Assembly: GCA_001552775.1 (NCBI GenBank)
Contig: KQ959279.1
Span: 1-64,000, forward strand
Reading direction: 5' to 3'
Length of the DNA: 64,000 nt
Source of the DNA: Bacteroidales bacterium KA00251
GTDB taxonomy: Bacteria > Bacteroidota > Bacteroidia > Bacteroidales > Porphyromonadaceae
Shown here piece after piece: positions 10,643-19,080 of the stretch. Below the pieces are notes generated by a model. That model ran no database searches, was not told the origin of the DNA, and saw nothing but the letters and a program-made list of their open reading frames with translations. Position 1 is the first letter of the stretch. Every line of letters starts with the position of its first letter. Both the position numbers and the translations under genes were made by a program.

Positions 10643-11374
10643 ATGATAAAACTAAATGCATTAAATGACACCATGGCAAGAGTACTCTTCTCCAATCAAC
10701 TGGCAAGAGTAGATCGCAACGAGTGGCTTTATAAAACGCTTGCTCCTTTTGTCTCACAAGAAGAGCTAACGCGAATAAACCATCTGAGACCTGAAGATCT
10801 TATTTCCCCTGAGATAATTGACAAACTTGCCTCTGAGGTAGTGAATCAACATACCACTCAATCTTCATTTCTCTCTGCTGGATTTACAGTTTTGGGAAGA
10901 AATGCCCTTTGTCTGGCCACCTCTTGTGATGTAATAAACTTTTGGGTGCATCAAATTAGACTTGTACAAAAACTCGCCTACCTATACGGATGGGACAACT
11001 TTTATACGGATGGTACTGCAACCCAAGAGACCCTTGCACGGCTTACAGCTATGATAGGCTACGGCATGGAGATTTATGGCATGAAAAAATTACTTCTTTC
11101 AGCGACACACGACCTCTCCCCCTTAGTGAGTGATAAACTCAACCTAAAGATGCATTTCACCTCCAAAAACGAGGGTATGAAGCTCGTTGCCCAACACCTT
11201 AGTATCGGAGGTAAGACACTCTTTGCTACTTTAGTAGCGCGCCACTCTTCCCTTGTCGGCGCAGTGCTTGCCGGGACAATCAATCTGCTAATATACAAAA
11301 GAATAGCACGTCGCATAAAAGAAATTTTACAAGAAGCCATGTATACAAGACTCGAAGAAGTGGCTTTCTATTAA
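10643..11374 (+). CDS. EcsC-like family protein of unknown function
   Basis: 243 residues from the ATG at 10643; a TTG two codons earlier is a weaker start. The middle (about residues 75-160) has features I associate with the EcsC family: a hydrophobic stretch, then FWVHQIRLVQKLAYLYGW. It is followed by an IGGKTLFATLVARHSSLVGAV region and a conserved-looking basic end (YKRIARRIKEI). No signal peptide is seen. Such proteins are widespread but uncharacterised and probably associate with membranes. It is first in a run of five co-directional genes to 14650. The family assignment is by pattern only. Confidence 0.55.
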   Translation: MIKLNALNDTMARVLFSNQLARVDRNEWLYKTLAPFVSQEELTRINHLRPEDLISPEIIDKLASEVVNQHTTQSSFLSAGFTVLGRNALCLATSCDVINFWVHQIRLVQKLAYLYGWDNFYTDGTATQETLARLTAMIGYGMEIYGMKKLLLSATHDLSPLVSDKLNLKMHFTSKNEGMKLVAQHLSIGGKTLFATLVARHSSLVGAVLAGTINLLIYKRIARRIKEILQEAMYTRLEEVAFY

Positions 11375-11396
11375 TCAACAAAAAAGAATAGTTGCT

Positions 11397-11404
11397 TATC
11401 TTTG
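11397..11404 (+). promoter_or_regulatory. -7 box (TATCTTTG)
   Basis: A TAnnTTTG match 28 bp upstream of the DUF4494 gene, giving a short leader. It suggests that gene and the following ones can be transcribed independently of the EcsC-like gene. No clear -33 box is seen. Confidence 0.5.
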
Positions 11405-11431
11405 TAGGAGCAATCAAGAAGATACAAAAGA

Positions 11432-11872
11432 ATGAACAACTGGTACGAATGTAAAGTACGCTACGAAAAAACAGATGATACGGGAGCTTTAAAAAAAACC
11501 AACGAAAGCTACCTCATAGATGCTTACTCAGTGACAGAAGCTGAAGCAAGGCTTGTTGAGGAATTGGCTCCCTTCACCTCTAGAGGAGATTTAATTGTAA
11601 GCTCTGTAAAGAAGGAAAAAATTGCAGAGCTCTTTCTCTCTGATCACGAAGAGGACGACAAGTTCTTTCGTTGCAAAGTAAACTTCATCTCACTTGATGA
11701 AAAAAGAGGAGTAGAGAAAAAGATGCCTGCCACGATGATCGTAAAGTCGGACTCACTCTCCAATGCTGTACTTCGCTTAAAGAAAGAGATGGATGAAAGT
11801 CTATCCAACTACCAAATTGCTAGTGTAGTGGAAACAAATATCATGGATGTGCTGACCACTCCCCTATCTTAA
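11432..11872 (+). CDS. DUF4494 family protein
   Basis: 146 residues. It matches my recollection of the Bacteroidetes DUF4494 family in pattern and length: NWYECKVRYEKT at the start, YLIDAYSVTEAEARLVEE, then a second similar half (FFRCKVNFISLDEK) and IASVVETNIMDV near the end. The two halves (about 1-60 and 75-140) resemble each other, suggesting an internal duplication. The function is unknown and there is no signal peptide. It lies 37 bp upstream of the yggS homologue. Confidence 0.8.
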   Translation: MNNWYECKVRYEKTDDTGALKKTNESYLIDAYSVTEAEARLVEELAPFTSRGDLIVSSVKKEKIAELFLSDHEEDDKFFRCKVNFISLDEKRGVEKKMPATMIVKSDSLSNAVLRLKKEMDESLSNYQIASVVETNIMDVLTTPLS

Positions 11873-11909
11873 AGGGAAGTGGCCCTCAACAAGGAAGAAA
11901 GGACTAAAG

Positions 11910-12593
11910 ATGCCTCTAAAAGAACGATTGAACACAATAGAAGAAGCCTTACCCAGTGAAGTGACTCTAGTGGTGGTTTCTAAGTTTCACTCGCCTGAGG
12001 AGATTATGGAAGCCTATGAAGCTGGGGTAAGGAACTTTGGAGAAAACCTCGCTCAAGAGCTGATACCCAAATATGAAGCACTTCCTAAGGACATTCACTG
12101 GCACTACATCGGAGGCCTACAACGCAACAAGGTAAGACAGATTATTTCTTTCGTAGACCTCATTCATAGCGTAGACTCAGTACGCCTATATGAAGAGATT
12201 GTAAGGCGCGCTTCAATGATTCCACGATGTGTGGACATCCTTATTCAAGTGCATATCGCCCAAGAAGAAACTAAAGGAGGCTTTGCACAAGAAGAGGCAA
12301 AAGAGGCAATCCTTGCTCTATGTAATCGTACTGAAGACAAACCATATAGACGAATAAGAGGCTTGATGGGGATGGCGACCCTCACTGAGGATTCCTCTCA
12401 AATAAAAAAGGAATTCTCTTCCCTCAAAAAGCTTTTTGAAGAGATAAAAGCTCATCTTCCAGCCGACGAAAAAACACACTTTGATACCCTCTCAATGGGA
12501 ATGAGTAGCGACTGGGAACTAGCAGTAGAGGAAGGCTCTAACCTTGTAAGAATAGGTACTGCTATTATGGGCAAAAGGAGATCTAGGAACTAA
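11910..12593 (+). CDS. YggS/PROSC family PLP homeostasis protein
   Basis: 227 residues, the usual length. These are single-domain TIM-barrel proteins that bind pyridoxal phosphate and influence vitamin B6 and amino-acid balance; no catalytic reaction is established. The PLP lysine is in VVVSKFHSPEEI (residue about 27). NFGENLAQEL, WHYIGGLQRNKV, IHSVDS, TLSMGMSSDWELAVEEGS and VRIGTAIMG are the family landmarks. It lies 20 bp upstream of the next gene in the same run. Confidence 0.93.
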   Translation: MPLKERLNTIEEALPSEVTLVVVSKFHSPEEIMEAYEAGVRNFGENLAQELIPKYEALPKDIHWHYIGGLQRNKVRQIISFVDLIHSVDSVRLYEEIVRRASMIPRCVDILIQVHIAQEETKGGFAQEEAKEAILALCNRTEDKPYRRIRGLMGMATLTEDSSQIKKEFSSLKKLFEEIKAHLPADEKTHFDTLSMGMSSDWELAVEEGSNLVRIGTAIMGKRRSRN

Positions 12594-12613
12594 AACTAAA
12601 AAGAAGAAGACAA

Positions 12614-13594
12614 ATGATTAAAAACGATCTTACGTCTCAATATGCAGGCTTAAAACTAAAAAATCCCATTGTGGTAGCCAGTAGCGGACAAACCGACTCT
12701 GTAGCAAAGATCAAGAAGCTTGCAGAAGCGGGAGCTGCAGCTGTGGTGATAAAATCACTTTTTGAAGAGCAACTGGAAGGTCTAACACAACAACTTTCCC
12801 AAGAGCAAGACCATGTTGAGGCCTATGACTACATCAACCAGTACGTCCAAAGTAATGAAATAGAGAAGCATCTTGAGATCATTCGTACTGCTAAAAAAGA
12901 AAACGACATCCCCATTATAGCAAGTGTAAACTGCTTCAAATCTGGGAAGTGGGTAGAATATGCGAAACACTTAGTAGACGCAGGGGCAGATGCTCTTGAA
13001 GTAAACATCATGCGCCTTGAGACAGGCCTCAATGCCGACCCCTCCTCAGTGATTAAAGACCATCTCGCTATTGCTAAGGAGATCTCAAATGAGGTAAATG
13101 TTCCCGTTGCTGTAAAACTTGACAGACACTTCTCTACTCTTGTATCGCTTATTGATCGATTAAGCTATACAGGAATAAAGGGAGTAACCCTCTTTAATCG
13201 CTCATATAGGATGGATGTGGATATCCAGCACGAGCGTATCGTATCTGGAAAAATCTTAACTAGCTCAGAGGATCTTGCCGATACTTTGCGATACACAGGT
13301 CTTATATCTGCTAAAGTTCCGAAAGTTTGTCTTTCCGCTTCAACAGGTATCCACACTGCAGAAGATGCACTTAAAGCTCTTCTAGTAGGAGCATCAAATG
13401 TACAGCTCTGCTCTACACTCTATCAAAATGGGCCTTCGCAAATTCAAGCGATTCTTCAAGGGATTGACTCCTGGATGAGCGATAAGCAATACCGCAGTAT
13501 CTCCGAATTTAGAGGAAAGCTAAAAGCTCACGAAGAAGATGCTACGTTGTACTCACGAATGCAGTTTATGAAGTACTTTAGCAATAAAGAATAG
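12614..13594 (+). CDS. Dihydroorotate dehydrogenase-like protein
   Basis: 326 residues, a flavin TIM-barrel of the PyrD family. Visible features are LKLKNPIVVASSGQTDS at the start, AGAAAVVIKSLFEE, PIIASVNCFKSGKWVEYA, AGADALEVNI, VPVAVKLD and a C-terminal VGASNVQLCSTLYQNG phosphate-binding segment. Bacteroidetes carry such paralogues besides true PyrD; the real substrate is not known, and pyrimidine synthesis should not be assumed. It is 3 bp upstream of the next gene, so the two are co-transcribed. Confidence 0.8.
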   Translation: MIKNDLTSQYAGLKLKNPIVVASSGQTDSVAKIKKLAEAGAAAVVIKSLFEEQLEGLTQQLSQEQDHVEAYDYINQYVQSNEIEKHLEIIRTAKKENDIPIIASVNCFKSGKWVEYAKHLVDAGADALEVNIMRLETGLNADPSSVIKDHLAIAKEISNEVNVPVAVKLDRHFSTLVSLIDRLSYTGIKGVTLFNRSYRMDVDIQHERIVSGKILTSSEDLADTLRYTGLISAKVPKVCLSASTGIHTAEDALKALLVGASNVQLCSTLYQNGPSQIQAILQGIDSWMSDKQYRSISEFRGKLKAHEEDATLYSRMQFMKYFSNKE

Positions 13595-13597
13595 ACC

Positions 13598-14650
13598 ATG
13601 GAACGAAAAGGAAGGACTACGGGGCAAAGCCTATCTTCTAAGGGAAACAATAAGAGGAAACTCTTATACCTCCTTGGGCTATGCCCATTCTGCTTTTTCA
13701 CCCTACAAGGTTCTCCTGCACAAGAGCAACCGCAAAATGAATTGAGCGTCAGAGAAGAAGTGTCTATTGCCGTAAAAGATAGCACCTCCACTCTCTTTCC
13801 CAAACCCGCAATTCCCCTCACCATCGACAAGCCATCCCAGCAAGCACTATACTATCTAAAACACTACTGGGATGCCTTTGATTTTACTCAAGGGAAAGAG
13901 GTGTTGCAAGATGCAAAATCTAAAAAAAAGCTAGAAAAAGAGTTCTGCGACTTCCTTACCATTGCTCTTTCTCTCCCTCTTAACAAGGTAAAAGAGACTC
14001 TCATGACCCCAGCTAAGCAAGCTGAAGGAGAGCTTTTTTATTACTTTGAAGAGCTATACTCACACTACCTCCACGATGCTGGAGCCCCTTACAAAAACGA
14101 GCTCTACTACGTTGAAGTCCTGAAATGGTATCTACATTCTCCCAAGACAGACTTTGCTACCATGGAGCGGACAAAAAGTGCGTTGAAGCTTATTTTAAGG
14201 AACTGTGTGGGAGAACAGGCTGAAAATTTTTCCTTTGTACTTACATCTGGGGAAGTCCGACAGCTCTCGCAGTATCGAGGAAAATTTCTTTTGCTCCTTT
14301 TCTATACACCTGGATGTGAAGGATGTCGAAAGGCTACTCGTCAGCTAAAGGAAAGCCGGATCATCAATCAGGATATTGCTAAGGGTAAACTGCATCTATT
14401 GTACATCTATCCAGAGAACAACCCAGAAGAATTGAAAAAGGATCTTTCTATGCTCCCCAGCAATGCCGCAATAGGCGTTAACAGCAATGAAGAAATCATA
14501 AGTTCCTCCCTCTATGACTTGAGTCAAAGTCCTACGTTCTACCTACTAGATGCAAAAGGGAAAGTGCTCCTAAAGAACACCTCCATCAAAACAATAGAAA
14601 AATTTTTGCAAAATAAGAATAGAATAAGAGTCGGTTCGGCTCCCCTCTAA
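13598..14650 (+). CDS. Exported thioredoxin-like protein
   Basis: 350 residues. A basic N-terminus and a hydrophobic segment (LLYLLGLCPFCFF, near residues 26-38) look like a signal peptide or anchor. A largely helical middle (about 70-200), which resembles the DUF5106-type region found ahead of thioredoxin folds in Bacteroidetes, is followed by a thioredoxin-like domain (about 205-340). The active-site motif is CEGC in LLLFYTPGCEGCRKA, and the cis-proline region is SQSPTFYLLD. It is probably a periplasmic TlpA-like thiol-disulfide protein. The start is 3 bp after the upstream stop. Confidence 0.7.
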   Translation: MERKGRTTGQSLSSKGNNKRKLLYLLGLCPFCFFTLQGSPAQEQPQNELSVREEVSIAVKDSTSTLFPKPAIPLTIDKPSQQALYYLKHYWDAFDFTQGKEVLQDAKSKKKLEKEFCDFLTIALSLPLNKVKETLMTPAKQAEGELFYYFEELYSHYLHDAGAPYKNELYYVEVLKWYLHSPKTDFATMERTKSALKLILRNCVGEQAENFSFVLTSGEVRQLSQYRGKFLLLLFYTPGCEGCRKATRQLKESRIINQDIAKGKLHLLYIYPENNPEELKKDLSMLPSNAAIGVNSNEEIISSSLYDLSQSPTFYLLDAKGKVLLKNTSIKTIEKFLQNKNRIRVGSAPL

Positions 14651-14776
14651 CAGACAGTCAGATAAAAGTCTAGGGACTCTAGGTAAGAATATAGTTTTAG
14701 AAAGAATATAGACAATAACAATAATTGTAGAAAGTTTTTTTTACTCAACAAATTATCAAAAGTCAGAACAATGCCT

Positions 14777-14784
14777 TATCTTTG
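14777..14784 (+). promoter_or_regulatory. -7 box (TATCTTTG) of the OmpA-like pair
   Basis: A TAnnTTTG match 65 bp upstream of the first porin gene. It would give a leader of about 60 nt for what is expected to be a highly expressed operon. No strong -33 box is seen. Confidence 0.5.
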
Positions 14785-14849
14785 CAATAGGTTTCGCTAA
14801 GATCGGGCCTGGAAAATAGAATAGAAAAGTAACTAGTAACGCTAACGAT

Positions 14850-16058
14850 ATGAATAGTAACATTATGAAGGTAAAGTACTTGTTGCTCTCACTTCTCGTG
14901 GGAGCTATGGCACTGACTACGGTCAATGCTCAGGAAACTACGGCACCCGAAAACCAACTTTCTGCTCATAAAACAGCTTTTGCTCCAAGCGCAGGACATT
15001 GGTTTATTGAGGCCCAAGTAGGTGTAACTGCACAATTCCTACGTCAAAATGAAAAGGTTGACTTTGTAAAGCGCGTCACAGAAAAGATGCCAGAAAACCT
15101 TATGCCAGCCCTCTCTATTGGTAAATGGCACAATCCCTACTTTGGGACACGTCTACAACTGATGAGTGGTCTTACTCCAGTTTATGGAAACGATCAGAAG
15201 GCTATTGATGTGCTCACCATCGGTGGTCATTTCGACTTTATGTTTGATGTGGTAAACTTCTTTGCCACCTATAGCCCCAAACGAGTTTTCCACTTCACCC
15301 CATTTGTAGGTCTTGGATATCAATTCAAGTCTCACGGATTCTACAAATTTGACAAGCCCTACCGCCACTCTGGTACGGTAAATGCTGGTCTTCAACTTGG
15401 ATTCCGTCTTGGGAAACGTGTAGACCTCATCATTGAAGGACAAGGAATCTATCACAACATCAACTTCCTTTGTCGCGACATAAAGGCTGGGGACTATCCT
15501 ACATTCTTTGAAGACCCATCGGTTTATAGCGGTTTGATGGCTATGGCAACAGCTGGTCTTCGCTTCAACCTTGGAGAAACAGATTGGGAAAGCGTAACGC
15601 CAATGGACTACGACATGATCAATGGTCTAAACGATCAGATCAACTCTCTCCGTGCTGAAAATGCAGAACTCAGCAAGCGTCCTGTTTCTTGCCCCGAATG
15701 TCCTGAAATCAAACCAGTAGAAAAGGTAGAAGTAGTGAACGTACTCGCTCCTCGCTCTATCCTCTTTGGATTTGACAATGCAAAGATTGCTCCTCAGCAA
15801 GAATACAAGCTTACAGAAATCGCTGATTTCGTAAAAGAAACTAATACTCCTGTAATTGTAATTGGTTATGCCGATAAGACAGGTAATGCCAAATACAACC
15901 TCGGACTTTCAGAACGTCGTGCAAAGGCTGTAGCAGATGCTCTCGTAAATTCATACGGTGTATCTAGCGATATGGTTACCGTTGAATGGGAAGGTGCAAC
16001 TGACCAATACGGAACTACAAAGGCTTGGAACCGTGCTGTAATCGTACGTTCAAAATAA
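14850..16058 (+). CDS. OmpA-like outer-membrane protein 1 (P. gingivalis Omp40/41 type)
   Basis: 402 residues; an alternative ATG at 14865 would place the signal peptide (KYLLLSLLVGAMAL, cleavage near VNA-Q) right at the N-terminus. An N-terminal beta-barrel (about 40-250) is followed by a linker with a short helix (SLRAENAELSKRP) and the cysteine pair CPEC, then a C-terminal OmpA peptidoglycan-binding domain (about 290-402) with ILFGFDNAKI, GYADKTGNAKYNLGLSERRA and WNRAVIV. It anchors the outer membrane to peptidoglycan. It is paired with the gene at 16095; the two resemble the P. gingivalis pair that forms mixed trimers. Confidence 0.92.
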   Translation: MNSNIMKVKYLLLSLLVGAMALTTVNAQETTAPENQLSAHKTAFAPSAGHWFIEAQVGVTAQFLRQNEKVDFVKRVTEKMPENLMPALSIGKWHNPYFGTRLQLMSGLTPVYGNDQKAIDVLTIGGHFDFMFDVVNFFATYSPKRVFHFTPFVGLGYQFKSHGFYKFDKPYRHSGTVNAGLQLGFRLGKRVDLIIEGQGIYHNINFLCRDIKAGDYPTFFEDPSVYSGLMAMATAGLRFNLGETDWESVTPMDYDMINGLNDQINSLRAENAELSKRPVSCPECPEIKPVEKVEVVNVLAPRSILFGFDNAKIAPQQEYKLTEIADFVKETNTPVIVIGYADKTGNAKYNLGLSERRAKAVADALVNSYGVSSDMVTVEWEGATDQYGTTKAWNRAVIVRSK

Positions 16059-16094
16059 GCAACTCTCTAAACCTTGATTAAAGAAGTAATAGAT

Positions 16095-17318
16095 ATGAAA
16101 GCAAAAGTTTTAATGCTCACCCTTCTTGGGGCTTTTGCACTTTCTTTTGGTGCACAAGCTCAGCAAGAAGTATCTACATCGCAGAATCTCTCTGGGCACA
16201 AGACTATCTACAATCGTGACGGAAGTCGCTGGTTTATAGATATCCAAGGTGGTGCTGTAATGCTACCTCTCGGAGAAGCTAACAATAAAGCAGAATTCAT
16301 GGATCGTGTATCTCTAGGTATGCCTATGCTCGGTATTGGTGCATGGCACAATCCTTACTTTGGGACACGTCTACAACTTTACGGTTGGAGAGCTTATGGC
16401 TTTGAATTTGCTGATGCTCAAAAGAAAGATCTTAATAAGTATGGCAATTTCTTTGCTGGTGCAAACTTCCAGTTCCTCTTTGACCTAGTAAATTACTTTG
16501 CTCCCTTCAAAGAAGACCGCGTATTCCACTTCTCTCCATTTGTTGGTGTAGGTGCTAACTACCTCCTTCAAGTAACAGAAGGTGACAAGTTTGCTCCCGC
16601 AATTGAAGGATATGATTACCTTCATGGTAAGGACTTTGACTTTATGGCTCCTTTTGGTATAGCTATGAATGCTGGTATTCAAATGCGTTTCCGTCTCCAC
16701 CGTGTAGTAGACCTAAACATTGAAGCGCAAGCTATTGCATCGAAGAACAATTTCCGTGGCACCAATGCAGCTAACTACTCAGGTGCAGACGTAATGGCTC
16801 TTCTTACTGCAGGTCTTAGCTTCAACCTCTGCGGTTCATACTTCACTGAAATAGTTCCTATGGACTGGGGTCTTGTAAACGATCTCAATTCACAGATCAA
16901 CTCTCTCCGTGCTGAAAACGCAGAACTCAGCAAGCGTCCTGCTTCTTGCCCCGAATGTCCAGAAGCTCCTGCTGTAACAGAAGGCACAAAGACTACAAAG
17001 GCTCACTACAGCAACGTATTCTTCCGTATCAACAGTGCTAAGATTGATGCCAATCAAATGCCTAACGTGAAGATGATCGCTAAGTACGTTATTGAAAGTG
17101 GTGCTACTGTATACCTCACTGGTTATGCAGATGCTAAGACAGGTACAGCAGACTACAACATGGCACTCTCAGAACGTCGTGTAAACAGCGTTCGCAAAGC
17201 CCTCGAAAAGAATGGTGTAGACGCTTCTAAGATTGTTACAAGCTTCAAGGGTAGCTCAGAACAACCCTATGAAGTGAACAAGATGAACCGTGTGGTAATT
17301 GCCACTGATGCTGAATAA
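16095..17318 (+). CDS. OmpA-like outer-membrane protein 2 (P. gingivalis Omp40/41 type)
   Basis: 407 residues from the ATG at 16095, which puts the signal peptide (MKAKVLMLTLLGAFALSFGA, cleavage near AQA-Q) at the start; a TTG seven codons earlier is rejected. It has the same architecture as the preceding gene: barrel, linker with SLRAENAELSKRP and CPEC, and an OmpA domain with VFFRINSAKI, GYADAKTGTADYNMALSERR and MNRVVIA. The gap to the first porin gene is 36 bp, so one transcript is likely, ending at a double terminator. The linker DNA is nearly identical in both genes, while the rest has diverged. Confidence 0.92.
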   Translation: MKAKVLMLTLLGAFALSFGAQAQQEVSTSQNLSGHKTIYNRDGSRWFIDIQGGAVMLPLGEANNKAEFMDRVSLGMPMLGIGAWHNPYFGTRLQLYGWRAYGFEFADAQKKDLNKYGNFFAGANFQFLFDLVNYFAPFKEDRVFHFSPFVGVGANYLLQVTEGDKFAPAIEGYDYLHGKDFDFMAPFGIAMNAGIQMRFRLHRVVDLNIEAQAIASKNNFRGTNAANYSGADVMALLTAGLSFNLCGSYFTEIVPMDWGLVNDLNSQINSLRAENAELSKRPASCPECPEAPAVTEGTKTTKAHYSNVFFRINSAKIDANQMPNVKMIAKYVIESGATVYLTGYADAKTGTADYNMALSERRVNSVRKALEKNGVDASKIVTSFKGSSEQPYEVNKMNRVVIATDAE

Positions 17319-17333
17319 GCAGAATAGATAACA

Positions 17334-17370
17334 GAGAAAAGTTTCTTCTTGATGAGAAGAAACTTTTCTC
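17334..17370 (+). terminator. First of two tandem hairpins after the porin operon
   Basis: GAGAAAAGTTTCTTCT pairs perfectly with AGAAGAAACTTTTCTC (16 bp) around a 5-nt loop. The T run lies inside the 3' arm and no T tract follows. Confidence 0.8.
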
Positions 17371-17376
17371 AATCCT

Positions 17377-17415
17377 AATAAGGGCTTAAGGAGCATTTCT
17401 CCTTAAGCCCTTATT
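17377..17415 (+). terminator. Second tandem hairpin after the porin operon
   Basis: AATAAGGGCTTAAGGAG pairs perfectly with CTCCTTAAGCCCTTATT (17 bp) around a 5-nt loop, only 6 bp after the first hairpin. Confidence 0.8.
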
Positions 17416-17445
17416 CATTATTATAATGGGTCTTTCAAAATGTTG

Positions 17446-17453
17446 TACTTTTG
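17446..17453 (+). promoter_or_regulatory. -7 box (TACTTTTG) for the LysM gene
   Basis: A TAnnTTTG match 67 bp upstream of the ATG at 17520 and 31 bp after the second hairpin. Confidence 0.5.
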
Positions 17454-17519
17454 CACTATGAGCTAGTATACGATTACACCTCAATAGTAGAACAACGATT
17501 TTGCCTATAGCGTAATTTT

Positions 17520-19079
17520 ATGAAAACCACTTATTCCACGCTTATATTATCATCGCATTTTTTCATTTTCCTTATTGGTTTCTTACTTATTGGCACCACA
17601 TCTCCTACAAAGGCACAGACTAAGGCAACAGATAATACCAGCTACACCATCTACGAGGTAAAGCCCAAAGACACTGTTTTCTCTATTGCACATCGCAATG
17701 GACTCAAAGAAAGTGATATATATCGGCTCAATCCTGGCTCAGATAAAGGGATACAAATAGGGCAAAAAATACGTATTCCACAAGTGTCTGCCACACGCCA
17801 GCCTCAAGGGGATCCCCAACATAAAAACACGCATATCGTGCTTCCAGGCGAAACTCTTTACGCAATAAGTCGTAAATATAACATTCCGCCAGCCATTCTC
17901 AAACAATACAATCCAGACATCAACCCTGATGTCTTACGCCCAGGAATGGAAATACGGATTGCTTTATCCGATGGCACATCTCTTTCTGAGGTTGGTCCAA
18001 GCATACTTGTCTCTTCTGGGGACAAACCCACTATCAAGGTTGCCCTCTTACTTCCACTAGAGCTTTCCACTGGTAAACCCGATCGTTATCTTCGCTTTTA
18101 TGAAGGATTTTTGATGGCCCTTTACAAAGCTAAGGAAAGCGGTGTCTCAATTGATCTTGACGTATATAATACTCCCAACAAAGCTGCATTCAAAAATGTG
18201 ATCCACTCTGGAGGGCTTAGTGACAGAGATGTCATATTTGGAGGTCAAGAGGCTGACGAGGTTTCCACACTTGCTAAGTATACCACATCAAGAGGTATTA
18301 TCTATGTATCTCCTTTTATATCGTCTACGCCTAGTGATAGACAGCACAGTTCCAATATGTTTAAGCTCAATTCTGAGCAAAGAGATTTGTATCCCTATAT
18401 CGCCTCTGCGTTTTGCAATCAATATCGCCACTATACCCCACTATTTTTATCTACGACGACTAAAAGCCATGCATCGCTCGTCACCCAACTAAAAAAGAGT
18501 CTCCGAAAAAAATCAATTCATTACCTTGAATCTCCATTATTGGCTCTTTCCAAGTATTCAATGCCCTCTTTGATTGGGAAAAAGAATGTTGTCATCATAT
18601 TAGATGATAGTAGAAAAGAGTATCTTACCCAGCTTCTCACAAAATTAAAAGACTTAGGGCTATCATCATCACAAATAACAATCTTTGGATACCCAGAATG
18701 GCAGTCTTACGATCAACTTATCCTACAAGAAATGGAAACATACAAGACAACTATCTACAGTAGTTTCTTCTATGATGCCAAGAATTCTGCCACTCAAACT
18801 TTTGCCAATAACTATAAAGGATGGTACAATAAAAGACTTGATAGCACATTTCCTCGGTTTTCTCTTTTAGGCTATGATGCGGCTCGCTTCTTTATTACTG
18901 CATTTGTCAATTATGGCACCACATTCATTAATATGCCTGCACAAGTACCAGGTGACGGACTACAGACAGACTTTATTTTCAGAAAAGCCGAAGGAGAAAC
19001 CGCATTCTCCAATATGAGTCTTTTCTTTGTTACTTTCAAGAATGGTGGTAAAGTAAAAAAGGAGCGGATCGTTTTTTAG
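17520..19079 (+). CDS. LysM-domain protein with a type-1 periplasmic-binding fold
   Basis: 519 residues. A signal peptide (FFIFLIGFLLIGTTS region, cleavage near TKA-Q) is followed by two LysM repeats: about 42-86 (YEVKPKDTVFSIAHRNG ... IQIGQKIRIP) and about 100-147 (HIVLPGETLYAISRKYNIP ... LRPGMEIRI). The remainder (about 160-510) reads like a type-1 periplasmic-binding-protein fold, with KVALLLPLEL at its start, FYEGFLMALYKA and a DVIFGG segment. LysM binds peptidoglycan. The combination suggests an envelope protein holding a ligand- or partner-binding domain at the cell wall; no ligand can be predicted. It is separated by 1 bp from the beta-barrel gene downstream. Confidence 0.8.
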   Translation: MKTTYSTLILSSHFFIFLIGFLLIGTTSPTKAQTKATDNTSYTIYEVKPKDTVFSIAHRNGLKESDIYRLNPGSDKGIQIGQKIRIPQVSATRQPQGDPQHKNTHIVLPGETLYAISRKYNIPPAILKQYNPDINPDVLRPGMEIRIALSDGTSLSEVGPSILVSSGDKPTIKVALLLPLELSTGKPDRYLRFYEGFLMALYKAKESGVSIDLDVYNTPNKAAFKNVIHSGGLSDRDVIFGGQEADEVSTLAKYTTSRGIIYVSPFISSTPSDRQHSSNMFKLNSEQRDLYPYIASAFCNQYRHYTPLFLSTTTKSHASLVTQLKKSLRKKSIHYLESPLLALSKYSMPSLIGKKNVVIILDDSRKEYLTQLLTKLKDLGLSSSQITIFGYPEWQSYDQLILQEMETYKTTIYSSFFYDAKNSATQTFANNYKGWYNKRLDSTFPRFSLLGYDAARFFITAFVNYGTTFINMPAQVPGDGLQTDFIFRKAEGETAFSNMSLFFVTFKNGGKVKKERIVF

Positions 19080-19080
19080 T

